Source: Streptomyces corallincola (GTDB lineage: Bacteria; Actinomycetota; Actinomycetes; Streptomycetales; Streptomycetaceae). Taken from it: a stretch of 64,000 bases of DNA. Shown here in pieces: positions 55,156 through 64,000 of this stretch. Positions within the stretch are counted from its first letter, which is position 1. Each line of letters starts with the position of its first letter. The DNA lies in NCBI RefSeq assembly GCF_019104725.1, contig NZ_JAHRXF010000008.1, forward strand, positions 1 to 64,000, given 5' to 3'. The notes under the pieces are model-generated. The model was not told the origin of the DNA. It made no database searches and was given only the letters and a program-made list of their open reading frames with translations. The position numbers and the translations under genes were made by a program.

Positions 55156-58100
55156 CTACAGCAGGGACGGGACGCGGGCCGCCGACACCTCCCGCGCGGC
55201 GCGTTCCACCGCGCTCGCCAGCAGGGCCAAGTCCGTTGGCCCGTTGCCCAGTTCACGGACCGGGCGACGGGTCGGCGGGTCCCCGGTGCGCTGCCACTCC
55301 AGCGGGACCACCGTGGGCCGCAGGGTCGCGGTGCGCGGGATGCGGCCGGTGACCCGGCCGCCCTGGAAACCGGTGCGGACACCGTCCCCGGACACCAACA
55401 CCCCACGCCCCGGCGCCGGTTCGTCCGGCCCGGCCGCCGGGGCGTCCAGCGTCACCCGCAGCGCCGCCTGCCGCACCGGCTCCGTCTCCGCCGTACGGCC
55501 ACCGGGCGCGGAGGCGGCCACCAGATGCACGCCGAGCCGCGCGCCGTCCCGCGCCACCGCCTCCAGCGCCCGCAGCACCGAACCGGCGGCGGGCCGCCCC
55601 GGCGAACCCAGCGCCGGGGACACCAGCGCGTCCAGGTCGTCCACGACCACCACCAGACGGGGCAGCGGTGCCGTCCCGCCGGGCGGCGGCCCGGCCTCCG
55701 CCTGCCGGGCCGCCGCGCCGGGGCGCAGCCGCATGGTGGAGCTGGGCGGGGTGTCCAGGTCGCCGTTGCCCGGCTGCTCGTAGGGCGCGGGCCGGTCGGT
55801 GCGCTCCGGGCGGTCGGTACGGTCCGTGCGGTCGGTGCGCTCCGGGCGGTTCAGCGGGGTGCGCTGGGCGACGATCCGGCCCGACACCTCGCGCCCGGTG
55901 TGCCACTGGGTGAAGTCGCCGCGCCCCAGCAGCTCCGCGCGCCGCTTCAGCTCGGCGCTCAGCGACTGCGCGAACTCCCGCATGCGGACGGGGTCGTTGG
56001 CGATCAGGTGGGTCGTCACGTGCGGGATGTCCGTGCAGGTCCGCAGGCCCTCGCAGCGGCCCGCGCCGGTGCCCACGCCGTCCCGGCCGTCGATCAGCAC
56101 CATGCTCAGCCGGTCCGGGCGTTCAGCGGCGGCCAGCGAGGCGACCACCGCCCGCAGCAGCTCCGTACGGCCGCTGCCCGCCGGGCCCTCGACCAGCAGA
56201 TGCGGGCCGTCCGCGACCAGATCGGCGGTCAGCGGCCCGCGCGGCCCGGCGCCCAGCACCGCACGCGCCCGGCCGCCCAGCGACCCGGTGTCGTCCGCCG
56301 CGTCCGCCCAGCGCGCCATCAGCGACGCCGGGGTGGCCCGCGCCAGGCCCAGCTCGTCCAGCAGCCGCGCCGACCTCGGCAGCGGCACGGCCGCCCGCGC
56401 GTGCCGGTCGCCCGCCGGACCGTCCGGCCGCAGCGGCGCCAGCGCCCGCGCGAAGCGCTCCGCCCAGGCCGCCGACACCGCGTCCACCACGGCGGGGGTG
56501 CCCTCCCCGACCGGGCCCGTCGGCGCCACCCGCGTCAGCCGCAGCGTCCCCGCCACGTCCCCGCCGAGCAGCGCCACCGCCCCGCAGTGCCGGAACGTCG
56601 GCGTCGCCGCGCAGGCCGCCTCGTACGTCCGCGTCACCGGCGAGGACGCCGTCGCCGCCGGGATGTCCGCCAGGCACACCACGTGGATCCCGGCGCGCGG
56701 CCCCGCCACCGCGAGCCGCGCCAGCGACTCGTGCAGCGCGGCTCCGCCGGGATCGCCGTCCACCACGACCACCGTGTACGGGCCGGGGAACCCGCCCGGA
56801 CCGTCCGCCTCCCGCGCCCACGAGGGCCGCCGGGCATCGGCGCCCTGCGGTGCGGCGGCTCCGGCGGGCCGGTCGTACGGCGGCTCCTCCCCGGTTCCCC
56901 GGAGGGGGGCCGTGCCGGAGCGGGCGCCCGGCGGGTGCGTGGTCCCGGCGGCGCGGTCGGCGGGTGCCGCCGTGCCCGCCCGGGCGGGACCCCGCCCCCC
57001 GTGCGCCGCGTGTTCCTCGACCCGGCGCAGCAGTTCCGCCGTACGGGCCGCCACCTGTTCGCGGTCGAACGCCAGCAGCAGACGGCAGTCCTGGCCGCGT
57101 CCGGGACGGACGTGCGGCAGCCAGCCCAGCCACGCCCACTCGGCGACGCGCTCCGCCTCGGGGCGTGCCCGGTCGGCGCTGATCAGCACGATCTCCAGCA
57201 GATCGGGGGAGTGCAGCGCGGTGAGCTGGGCCAGTACCGCGCGCGCGGCCCCCGACAGCCGGGGGCGCGGACCGGCCAGGCCCAGCGCGCCCGCCTCGCG
57301 GAGCGCCGCCGTCACCGGGACGGCGGGCAGCACGCCCGAGCCGTCCGGCGCCCCCCGGTCCGCCGTGCCGAGCCGTACGGTCAGCGCCTCCGGGTGCCCC
57401 GCGCCGCGCTCCCACAGCCGGGGTCCCGGACCGAGCGCCGTCAGCAGCAGCGCGGCCATGTCCGGCCAGGTCTCGGGGGACTTGGACACCTCGGCCGGGA
57501 ACGTCTCCGGGACCGCGCCGGACACCGGCCCGGTGTCCGCGCCGGGCTGCTCCGGGCCGCCGCCCCGGGCACCGCCCGCCAGCCGCCGCGCCCAGGCGCC
57601 GAGACCCCGTCTGCGTGCCTCGGAGCGCGCGGCACCGGTGCCCTCGTCGGGAGCGGAGCCGGGGTCGCGGTCCGGGCCGGGGGCGCCGCCGACGCCGTAC
57701 CGGCCCGCGTGCGTGTCCCCGCCCGGCAACCCGGCCGGGATCGGGATGCCCGCGCCTCCGGCGGTCACCGTGAAGGGGCGTCCCGTACGCGGGTCGGTGT
57801 ACGGGCGGCGCTCCGCGTGGTCTCCGGAACCCGGCCCGCCCCCGGAACCCGTCGCGTACCCGTGCCCGGTGCCGTACGCGTGCCCCGTGGGACCGGCCGG
57901 GCCGTGCGCCCCCCGGTCCGCCGCCGTACGCGCCCCCGGCACCCGCGCGCCCTCCGCCACGCCCCCGGCGTCGGCGTCCTCCCCCGGCGCCGGACGCAGG
58001 CACCCCTCGCCGTCCGGCACCGTCCGCACCCGGGCCCCCGGTCCGCCGGACGGGGTGACACGGAGCGCCGACTCACCGATGCGGAGCAGCGCGCCCGGCG

Positions 58101-58659
58101 CGAACGCCACCGGGTGCCCGCCGACGCGCACCCCGTCCAGGACGGTGCCGTTGGTGGAGCCCAGGTCGGCCAGCGAGGCGGTGCCGTCCGGGGCGACGGT
58201 GACCGCGCAGTGCAGGCGGGAGACGTCCGGGTCGTCGAGGGGGACGTCGGCGTCGGCCGAGCGGCCCACGGTGATCCGGCCGCCGTGCAGCAGATGGACC
58301 CCGCCCGCGTCCGGCCCGGCGACCACGTGCAGCTGGGTCGGGGCGTCGTCCAGCTCGGGGTGCGGTTCGGCCGCCGCCGGGGCGCCCAGCGCCAGTACGG
58401 CACCGTCCACCAGCGGCGGTTCGCCCAGCAGGCAGCGGCGCGGGTCGAGGCGTTCCGGACCGGCGTACAGCACCACCGGGGCACCGCCGGTGTCCCGGCC
58501 GGTACCGCCGCCGTCGCCGGTGACCGCGGCGGCCAGCGCCGACGCCACCGCCGCGAGGTCGGTTCCGGTCGGCGCCGTGACCAGGACGTCACGGCTCACG
58601 GCACGGCCCCGCTGCGGGGACGGCCCCGGCGGATCTACGACGGTCAGCCGGATCTGCAT
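55156..58659 (-). CDS. FHA domain protein with EccC/FtsK-like ATPase region
   Basis: A 1167-residue cytoplasmic protein. Residues 1-92 may be a ubiquitin- or FHA-like fold (RDVLVTAPTGTDL, LLGEPPLVDGAVLALG). Residues 123-201 are an FHA domain with GRS at 132-134, SRLH at 147-150 and STNG at 168-171. A disordered linker follows. From about residue 395 the sequence resembles the EccC/EssC region after the membrane anchor (GPRLWERGAGHPEALTVRLG, LLAQL-like, WLGWLPHVR). An ATPase-like core has GPAGSGRT at 825-832 and VVVVDDLDALV (Asp1007-Asp1008). No transmembrane helix is visible. Divergent from two Ser/Thr kinase genes. Confidence 0.85.
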   Translation of the reverse strand: MQIRLTVVDPPGPSPQRGRAVSRDVLVTAPTGTDLAAVASALAAAVTGDGGGTGRDTGGAPVVLYAGPERLDPRRCLLGEPPLVDGAVLALGAPAAAEPHPELDDAPTQLHVVAGPDAGGVHLLHGGRITVGRSADADVPLDDPDVSRLHCAVTVAPDGTASLADLGSTNGTVLDGVRVGGHPVAFAPGALLRIGESALRVTPSGGPGARVRTVPDGEGCLRPAPGEDADAGGVAEGARVPGARTAADRGAHGPAGPTGHAYGTGHGYATGSGGGPGSGDHAERRPYTDPRTGRPFTVTAGGAGIPIPAGLPGGDTHAGRYGVGGAPGPDRDPGSAPDEGTGAARSEARRRGLGAWARRLAGGARGGGPEQPGADTGPVSGAVPETFPAEVSKSPETWPDMAALLLTALGPGPRLWERGAGHPEALTVRLGTADRGAPDGSGVLPAVPVTAALREAGALGLAGPRPRLSGAARAVLAQLTALHSPDLLEIVLISADRARPEAERVAEWAWLGWLPHVRPGRGQDCRLLLAFDREQVAARTAELLRRVEEHAAHGGRGPARAGTAAPADRAAGTTHPPGARSGTAPLRGTGEEPPYDRPAGAAAPQGADARRPSWAREADGPGGFPGPYTVVVVDGDPGGAALHESLARLAVAGPRAGIHVVCLADIPAATASSPVTRTYEAACAATPTFRHCGAVALLGGDVAGTLRLTRVAPTGPVGEGTPAVVDAVSAAWAERFARALAPLRPDGPAGDRHARAAVPLPRSARLLDELGLARATPASLMARWADAADDTGSLGGRARAVLGAGPRGPLTADLVADGPHLLVEGPAGSGRTELLRAVVASLAAAERPDRLSMVLIDGRDGVGTGAGRCEGLRTCTDIPHVTTHLIANDPVRMREFAQSLSAELKRRAELLGRGDFTQWHTGREVSGRIVAQRTPLNRPERTDRTDRTDRPERTDRPAPYEQPGNGDLDTPPSSTMRLRPGAAARQAEAGPPPGGTAPLPRLVVVVDDLDALVSPALGSPGRPAAGSVLRALEAVARDGARLGVHLVAASAPGGRTAETEPVRQAALRVTLDAPAAGPDEPAPGRGVLVSGDGVRTGFQGGRVTGRIPRTATLRPTVVPLEWQRTGDPPTRRPVRELGNGPTDLALLASAVERAAREVSAARVPSLL

Positions 58660-59109
58660 CGCCGTCAGCGGTCCCTTCTGCGCGTGCGCGGTCGGCCCCG
58701 GCCCCTGGGCCGTGCCCGCGAAGCCCGCCCGGCACGCACTCCCCGTGCGGGGGCGTCCCCGGTCGCGTCGGCGCGACCCAGCACGGGCGTCTCGGCCAGT
58801 AACTGCACGCATCCTCGCACCTGTCACCGGCGCCGCGCCCGCCCCCGGCGGCCAAGTGATCTTGATTGGTCAGCTCTGCCCCCAAAAGTGCCCGACAAGT
58901 GGCCGACCCGTCACGCTTCGGTGATCACTTGAGACCGATCACGTCCGCCCCCTGGCAACCGGACGACCGGGGTGAGCGTCTTTCCTTCGAACATGGTCGT
59001 GACGGTCCGCGTGGTGTTCAGGGGGGCGGCACTACAGTGGGCCGAGTGCCGAACCGGCGGCGGACCGGTTCCGGGAAAGCAAGCAGCCAAGCAGCAGGGA
59101 GCGCGTGAC
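58660..59109. promoter_or_regulatory. Divergent region between FHA gene and pkaA
   Basis: 450 bases with no supported gene. CAAGTGATC (58853-58861) and its complement GATCACTTG (58923-58931) face each other about 61 bases apart. A related CCGATCACG follows at once. The part from 58850 to 59030 is the AT-richest and probably carries both promoters. The pkaA ribosome site is GGGAG. Confidence 0.4.
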
Positions 59110-60867
<1,758 letters not shown>

Positions 60868-60890
60868 CCGGGGCGCCGGGGCCGCCGTAC

Positions 60891-60970
60891 GGCGTTCGGG
60901 CGGGCCGGGAGACATTCGGGAGGGCCGGGAGACGTTCGGGAGGGCCGGGAGACGTTCGGGAGGGCCGGGA
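60891..60970. repeat. 20-base tandem repeat, four units
   Basis: Four head-to-tail copies of GACGTTCGGGAGGGCCGGGA; the last two are identical, the third differs from the second by one base and the first by two or three. It starts 23 bases after the pkaA stop. Confidence 0.9.
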
Positions 60971-61133
60971 AAGCGGTCCACCCGGCCGCAACCGGCCCCA
61001 TTCCGGCAAAGACGCCAACCCGTCACCGGCTTTGCGGATTTATCGATATCTGACGGGTGATTTCCGTCCCCGCGGTGAAGGTTGGCGCTCCAGGCGCGTA
61101 GTTTGGCGACAACACGCGTCCGTAGGAGCAGCC
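60971..61133 (+). promoter_or_regulatory. pkaB upstream region
   Basis: 163 bases after the tandem repeat. TTTGCGGATTTATCGATATCTGACGGG (61031-61057) is clearly AT-richer than its surroundings and is the likely promoter zone for pkaB. AGGAG precedes the TTG start. Confidence 0.4.
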
Positions 61134-62360
61134 TTGGCACGGAAGATCGGCAGCCGGTACACCGCCCACCAGATCCTGGGGCGGGGCAGCGCCGGCACGG
61201 TATGGCTGGGCGAGGGGCCGGACGGTCCCGTCGCGGTCAAGCTGCTGCGCGAGGACCTCGCCTCCGACCAGGAACTCGTCGGCCGCTTCGTCCAGGAGCG
61301 CACCGCGCTGCTCGGCCTGGAGCACCCGCACATCGTCACCGTCCGCGACCTCGTGGTGGACGGCAACGACCTGGCGCTCGTCATGGACCTGGTGCGCGGC
61401 ACCGACCTGCGCACCCGACTGGAGCGCGAGCGCAGGCTCGCCCCCGAGGCGGCCGTCGCCATCGTCGCGGACATCGCGGACGGCCTCGCCGCCGCGCACG
61501 CGGCCGGGGTCGTGCACCGGGACGTCAAGCCCGAGAACGTCCTGCTCGACATGCGGGGACCGCTCGGCCCCGGCGGCTCCCACCCCGCGCTGCTCACCGA
61601 CTTCGGTGTCGCCAAGCTGATCGACTCGCCCCGCCGCACCAGGGCCACGAAGATCATCGGCACCCCCGACTACCTCGCCCCCGAGATCGTCGAGGGCCTG
61701 CCGCCGCGCGCCGCCGTGGACATCTACGCGCTGGCCACCGTGCTCTACGAACTGCTGGCCGGGTTCACCCCGTTCGGCGGCGGCCACCCCGGTGCCGTAC
61801 TGCGCCGACACGTCACCGAGACCGTCGTCCCGCTGCCCGGCATCCCCGAGGAGCTGTGGCAGCTGCTGGTGCAGTGCCTCGCCAAGGCACCGGCGTCCCG
61901 GCTGCGCGCCTCGGAGCTGGCCGCCCGGCTGCGCGAGCAGTTGCCGCTGCTCGCCGGGATGCCCCCGCTGGACGTGGACGAGCCGGGCGCCGAGGCCGCC
62001 GCCGAGCAGGCCGAGGAGAGCACGCCCGCGGCCGGTACCGGTGAGCCGGTGCGGCGCCGGGGCGCGGTCTCCCTCGTCCCCGGCGCCAAGCCCGACTCCA
62101 ACCGGGACACCCACACCTCGATGCGCGTCCCGGGCCCCGACGAACTGGCCGGGGGAGCGCTCGGCACGGCCCGCGCCCCCCGGACGCCCGGAGCGCCCCG
62201 GCCCGGCTCCGCACGACACCGGGCCGCCGCCCGGCGCCGCCGGATCACCCTGGGCCTGGCCGGGGTCGCGCTGGCCGCCGCCGTCGGCGCCGGTGCCTGG
62301 GCCGCCACCTCGGGCGGCGACGAGCCCTCCGACGGCACGCACAGCACGTCGGCGCCCTGA
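61134..62360 (+). CDS. pkaB: Ser/Thr protein kinase, PkaB type
   Basis: A 408-residue kinase. The domain (about 9-270) has GRGSAG (16-21), Lys36, HRDVKPEN (catalytic Asp130), DFG at 156-158 and APE at 182-184. A ~100-residue disordered segment, a basic stretch (RHRAAARRRR) and one transmembrane helix (about 370-392) follow, with only 16 residues outside, so no sensor domain such as PASTA is present. The start is a rare TTG, set by AGGAG upstream and by the kinase N-terminus MARKIGSRYT. Symbol by similarity and by position before prfB. Confidence 0.92.
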   Translation: MARKIGSRYTAHQILGRGSAGTVWLGEGPDGPVAVKLLREDLASDQELVGRFVQERTALLGLEHPHIVTVRDLVVDGNDLALVMDLVRGTDLRTRLERERRLAPEAAVAIVADIADGLAAAHAAGVVHRDVKPENVLLDMRGPLGPGGSHPALLTDFGVAKLIDSPRRTRATKIIGTPDYLAPEIVEGLPPRAAVDIYALATVLYELLAGFTPFGGGHPGAVLRRHVTETVVPLPGIPEELWQLLVQCLAKAPASRLRASELAARLREQLPLLAGMPPLDVDEPGAEAAAEQAEESTPAAGTGEPVRRRGAVSLVPGAKPDSNRDTHTSMRVPGPDELAGGALGTARAPRTPGAPRPGSARHRAAARRRRITLGLAGVALAAAVGAGAWAATSGGDEPSDGTHSTSAP

Positions 62361-62366
62361 TACCGC

Positions 62367-62403
62367 CCCCGCCCGCCCCCCGGAGAGCCGGGAGCGGGCG
62401 GGG
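62367..62403 (+). terminator. Hairpin between pkaB and prfB
   Basis: CCCCGCCCG pairs with CGGGCGGGG across a 19-base spacer that holds a smaller CCGG hairpin. It lies 6 bases after the pkaB stop and ends 29 bases before the prfB start. Confidence 0.55.
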
Positions 62404-62432
62404 CCGCTTGCGGCAGCCGTTACGCTGGAGGC

Positions 62433-63539
62433 GTGGCAGTCGTCGATGTATCCGAAGAGCTGAAGTCCCTCTCCTCGACCATGAAGTCGATCGAGTCCGT
62501 CCTGGACCTCGACAAGATGAGGGCCGACATCGCCGTCCTGGAGGACCAGGCGGCGGCGCCGTCCTTGTGGGACAACCCGGACGAGGCGCAGAAGATCACC
62601 AGCAGGCTTTCCCACCTCCAGGCCGAGGTGCGGAAGGCGGAGGCGCTGCGTGGCCGCATCGACGACCTCGCGGTCCTCTTCGAGATGGCCGAGGAGGAGG
62701 ACGACCCGGACACCCGCGCCGAGGCCGAGTCCGAGCTGACCGGCGTGAAGAAGGCGCTGGACGAGATGGAGGTCCGCACCCTCCTCAGCGGTGAGTACGA
62801 CTCCCGTGAGGCGCTGGTCAACATCCGCGCCGAGGCCGGAGGTGTGGACGCGGCCGACTTCGCCGAGAAGCTCCAGCGGATGTACCTCCGCTGGGCCGAG
62901 CAGCGCGGCTACAAGACGGAGATCTACGAGACGTCGTACGCGGAGGAGGCGGGCATCAAGTCCACCACCTTCGCCGTGCAGTCGCCGTACGCCTACGGCA
63001 CGCTCTCCGTCGAGCAGGGCACCCACCGCCTGGTGCGCATCTCGCCCTACGACAACCAGGGGCGCCGCCAGACCTCCTTCGCCGGTGTCGAGGTGCTGCC
63101 CGTGGTGGAGCAGACCGACCACATCGAGATCGACGAGTCGGAACTCCGGGTGGACGTCTACCGTTCCTCCGGTCCCGGCGGCCAGGGCGTCAACACCACG
63201 GACTCCGCGGTGCGCCTGACCCACATCCCGACCGGCATCGTCGTCTCCTGCCAGAACGAGCGCTCGCAGATCCAGAACAAGGCGACCGCGATGAACGTCC
63301 TCCAGGCCAAGCTGCTGGAGCGGCGCCGCCAGGAGGAGCAGGCCCGCATGGACGCCCTCAAGGGCGACGGCGGCAACTCCTGGGGCAACCAGATGCGTTC
63401 GTACGTCCTGCACCCCTACCAGATGGTCAAGGACCTGCGCACCGAGTTCGAGGTCGGCAACCCCGAGGCCGTGTTCAACGGGGAGATCGACGGGTTCCTG
63501 GAAGCCGGAATTCGCTGGCGCAAGCAGCAGGAGAAGTAA
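62433..63539 (+). CDS. prfB: Peptide chain release factor 2
   Basis: A 368-residue class I release factor for UGA and UAA stops. The catalytic GGQ is at 249-251 ([18 protein letters not shown]). The stop-codon recognition tripeptide reads Ser204-Pro205-Tyr206 ([15 protein letters not shown]), where RF2 normally has SPF. The frame is continuous: the programmed frameshift known from Escherichia coli prfB is absent, as is usual in actinobacteria. The GTG has a GGAGG only one base away and TACGCT seven bases before it, so the mRNA may be leaderless. Confidence 0.96.
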   Translation: MAVVDVSEELKSLSSTMKSIESVLDLDKMRADIAVLEDQAAAPSLWDNPDEAQKITSRLSHLQAEVRKAEALRGRIDDLAVLFEMAEEEDDPDTRAEAESELTGVKKALDEMEVRTLLSGEYDSREALVNIRAEAGGVDAADFAEKLQRMYLRWAEQRGYKTEIYETSYAEEAGIKSTTFAVQSPYAYGTLSVEQGTHRLVRISPYDNQGRRQTSFAGVEVLPVVEQTDHIEIDESELRVDVYRSSGPGGQGVNTTDSAVRLTHIPTGIVVSCQNERSQIQNKATAMNVLQAKLLERRRQEEQARMDALKGDGGNSWGNQMRSYVLHPYQMVKDLRTEFEVGNPEAVFNGEIDGFLEAGIRWRKQQEK

Positions 63540-63558
63540 AGAAGTACCTTTGTCGATA

Positions 63559-63595
63559 CGGGAACTGCCGCCCGAGGGGCGGCAGTTCCCGTTTT
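63559..63595 (+). terminator. prfB intrinsic terminator
   Basis: CGGGAACTGCCGCCC and GGGCGGCAGTTCCCG form a 15-base stem with a 3-base loop and are followed by TTTT. It lies 19 bases after the stop. Confidence 0.93.
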
Positions 63596-63843
63596 CTGGG
63601 TTTCGCGTCACACTTTCGGCCACCAAGTCGCCGCAAACAGCACCGCACTGGACATTGCGCGCGCAATGGCCTTGACGTTCCTTTGGAAAATCGGAAAGGT
63701 GAAGCGCGGCATGCGTGTTTACGGGGCGCATGTGAACCGGGGGAATGGGCGCGAACCTCATTCGTCACCGCTGCCTCCGTCGATCACGGCATGTCCCCAC
63801 GCGCGGCCCTCATCGACTCAGAGCTACTGGGGGTAGCAACCAC
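63596..63843 (+). promoter_or_regulatory. Upstream region of the last gene
   Basis: About 250 bases, AT-richer than average. CTTGACGTTCCTTTGGAAAATCGGAAAGG contains TTGACG (63672-63677) with a GGAAAGGT word at the right distance for a -10, but the match there is weak. GGGGGTAGC precedes the ATG. Confidence 0.4.
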
Positions 63844-64000
63844 ATGACGAAGAAGACGCGCATCCGCGTCGCACGCATAGCGGCCGGCGCCGTGGTCGCG
63901 GCCGGTGCCTCGCTGATGGTGACCGGCGTCGCCTCCGCCGATCCCACGCCCACCCCGGACCCGACCTGCGGCATCGGCACCCTGCCCGAGTGCCCGCCGG
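63844..64000 (+). CDS. Secreted protein, truncated by the window edge
   Basis: The first 52 codons of a gene. MTKKTRIRVARIAAGAVVAAG-type signal peptide: a basic n-region, an Ala/Val/Gly hydrophobic core and a probable cleavage after ASA (VTGVASA-DPTPTPDP). The mature start is Pro/Thr/Cys-rich (CGIGTLPECPP). No lipobox. The function cannot be told from this fragment. Confidence 0.75.
   Translation, partial: MTKKTRIRVARIAAGAVVAAGASLMVTGVASADPTPTPDPTCGIGTLPECPP

Noticed and set aside
55075-58932. 1285-codon plus-strand frame over the FHA gene
   Set aside because: Arg/Pro-rich shadow without motifs; the minus frame carries the FHA and P-loop signatures.

Overview
The window is a stretch of chromosome from a high-GC actinomycete, almost certainly a Streptomyces. 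The base composition is extremely GC-rich, GTG starts are common, and the gene order mtnA-mtrA-mtrB-lpqB-comF-hpf-secA ... glutamate dehydrogenase ... pkaA-pkaB-prfB matches the conserved core of Streptomyces chromosomes as I remember it (recall, not a search). I see no rRNA, tRNA, CRISPR array, insertion sequence or phage genes. Large antisense open frames are GC-driven shadows and were left out. Forty-three genes are called, one cut off by the right edge.

Layout. (1) 0.07-5.8 kb, minus strand: a tightly overlapped membrane cassette (GPDPase-type membrane protein, DUF4129, DUF4350, MoxR AAA+ ATPase, DUF58). (2) 5.9-15 kb, plus strand: methionine salvage isomerase mtnA, the MtrA-MtrB-LpqB envelope signalling module, a ComF-family protein, the long-form ribosome hibernation factor HPF and an orphan NarL/LuxR response regulator. 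(3) 15-22.7 kb: a YcaQ-type DNA glycosylase, a GNAT acetyltransferase, secA, an Rv3235-like protein, a DUF6912 protein, a HAD hydrolase and a DJ-1/PfpI protein. (4) 23.4-30 kb: a 1652-residue NAD-dependent glutamate dehydrogenase, closed by a strong terminator, then a polytopic membrane protein. (5) 30-51 kb: a cell-envelope glycopolymer region with two GT2 glycosyltransferases, four TagF-like glycerophosphotransferase fusions, a TagGH-like ABC exporter and two polytopic glycosyltransferases. A divergent TetR regulator, an ADP-ribosylglycohydrolase and the OhrR/Ohr peroxide pair lie among them. (6) 51.2-55 kb: a carbohydrate ABC importer (lipoprotein plus two permeases). (7) 55-64 kb: an FHA/EccC-like ATPase divergent from two Ser/Thr protein kinases (PkaA and PkaB type), then prfB and the start of a secreted protein.

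How the genes may work together (inference). The envelope genes would assemble (GT2/TagF-like enzymes), export (TagGH-like transporter) and decorate an anionic wall polymer such as a teichoic acid or polydiglycosylphosphate. MtrAB-LpqB and the MoxR cassette are envelope-monitoring systems. The kinases are natural partners for the phosphothreonine-binding FHA domain encoded opposite them.

The most unusual observations are these. A membrane-anchor-less FHA/EccC-like ATPase has substituted Walker residues and sits beside two kinases. A sugar permease carries a ~165-residue soluble insert at the position of the MalF P2 loop. One TagF-like paralogue has lost both conserved histidines. RF2 reads SPY where SPF is expected. 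Short tandem repeats begin at or just after the stop codons of at least six genes, and a convergent gene pair shares a repeat that encodes Pro-Thr on one strand and Ser-Glu/Val on the other.
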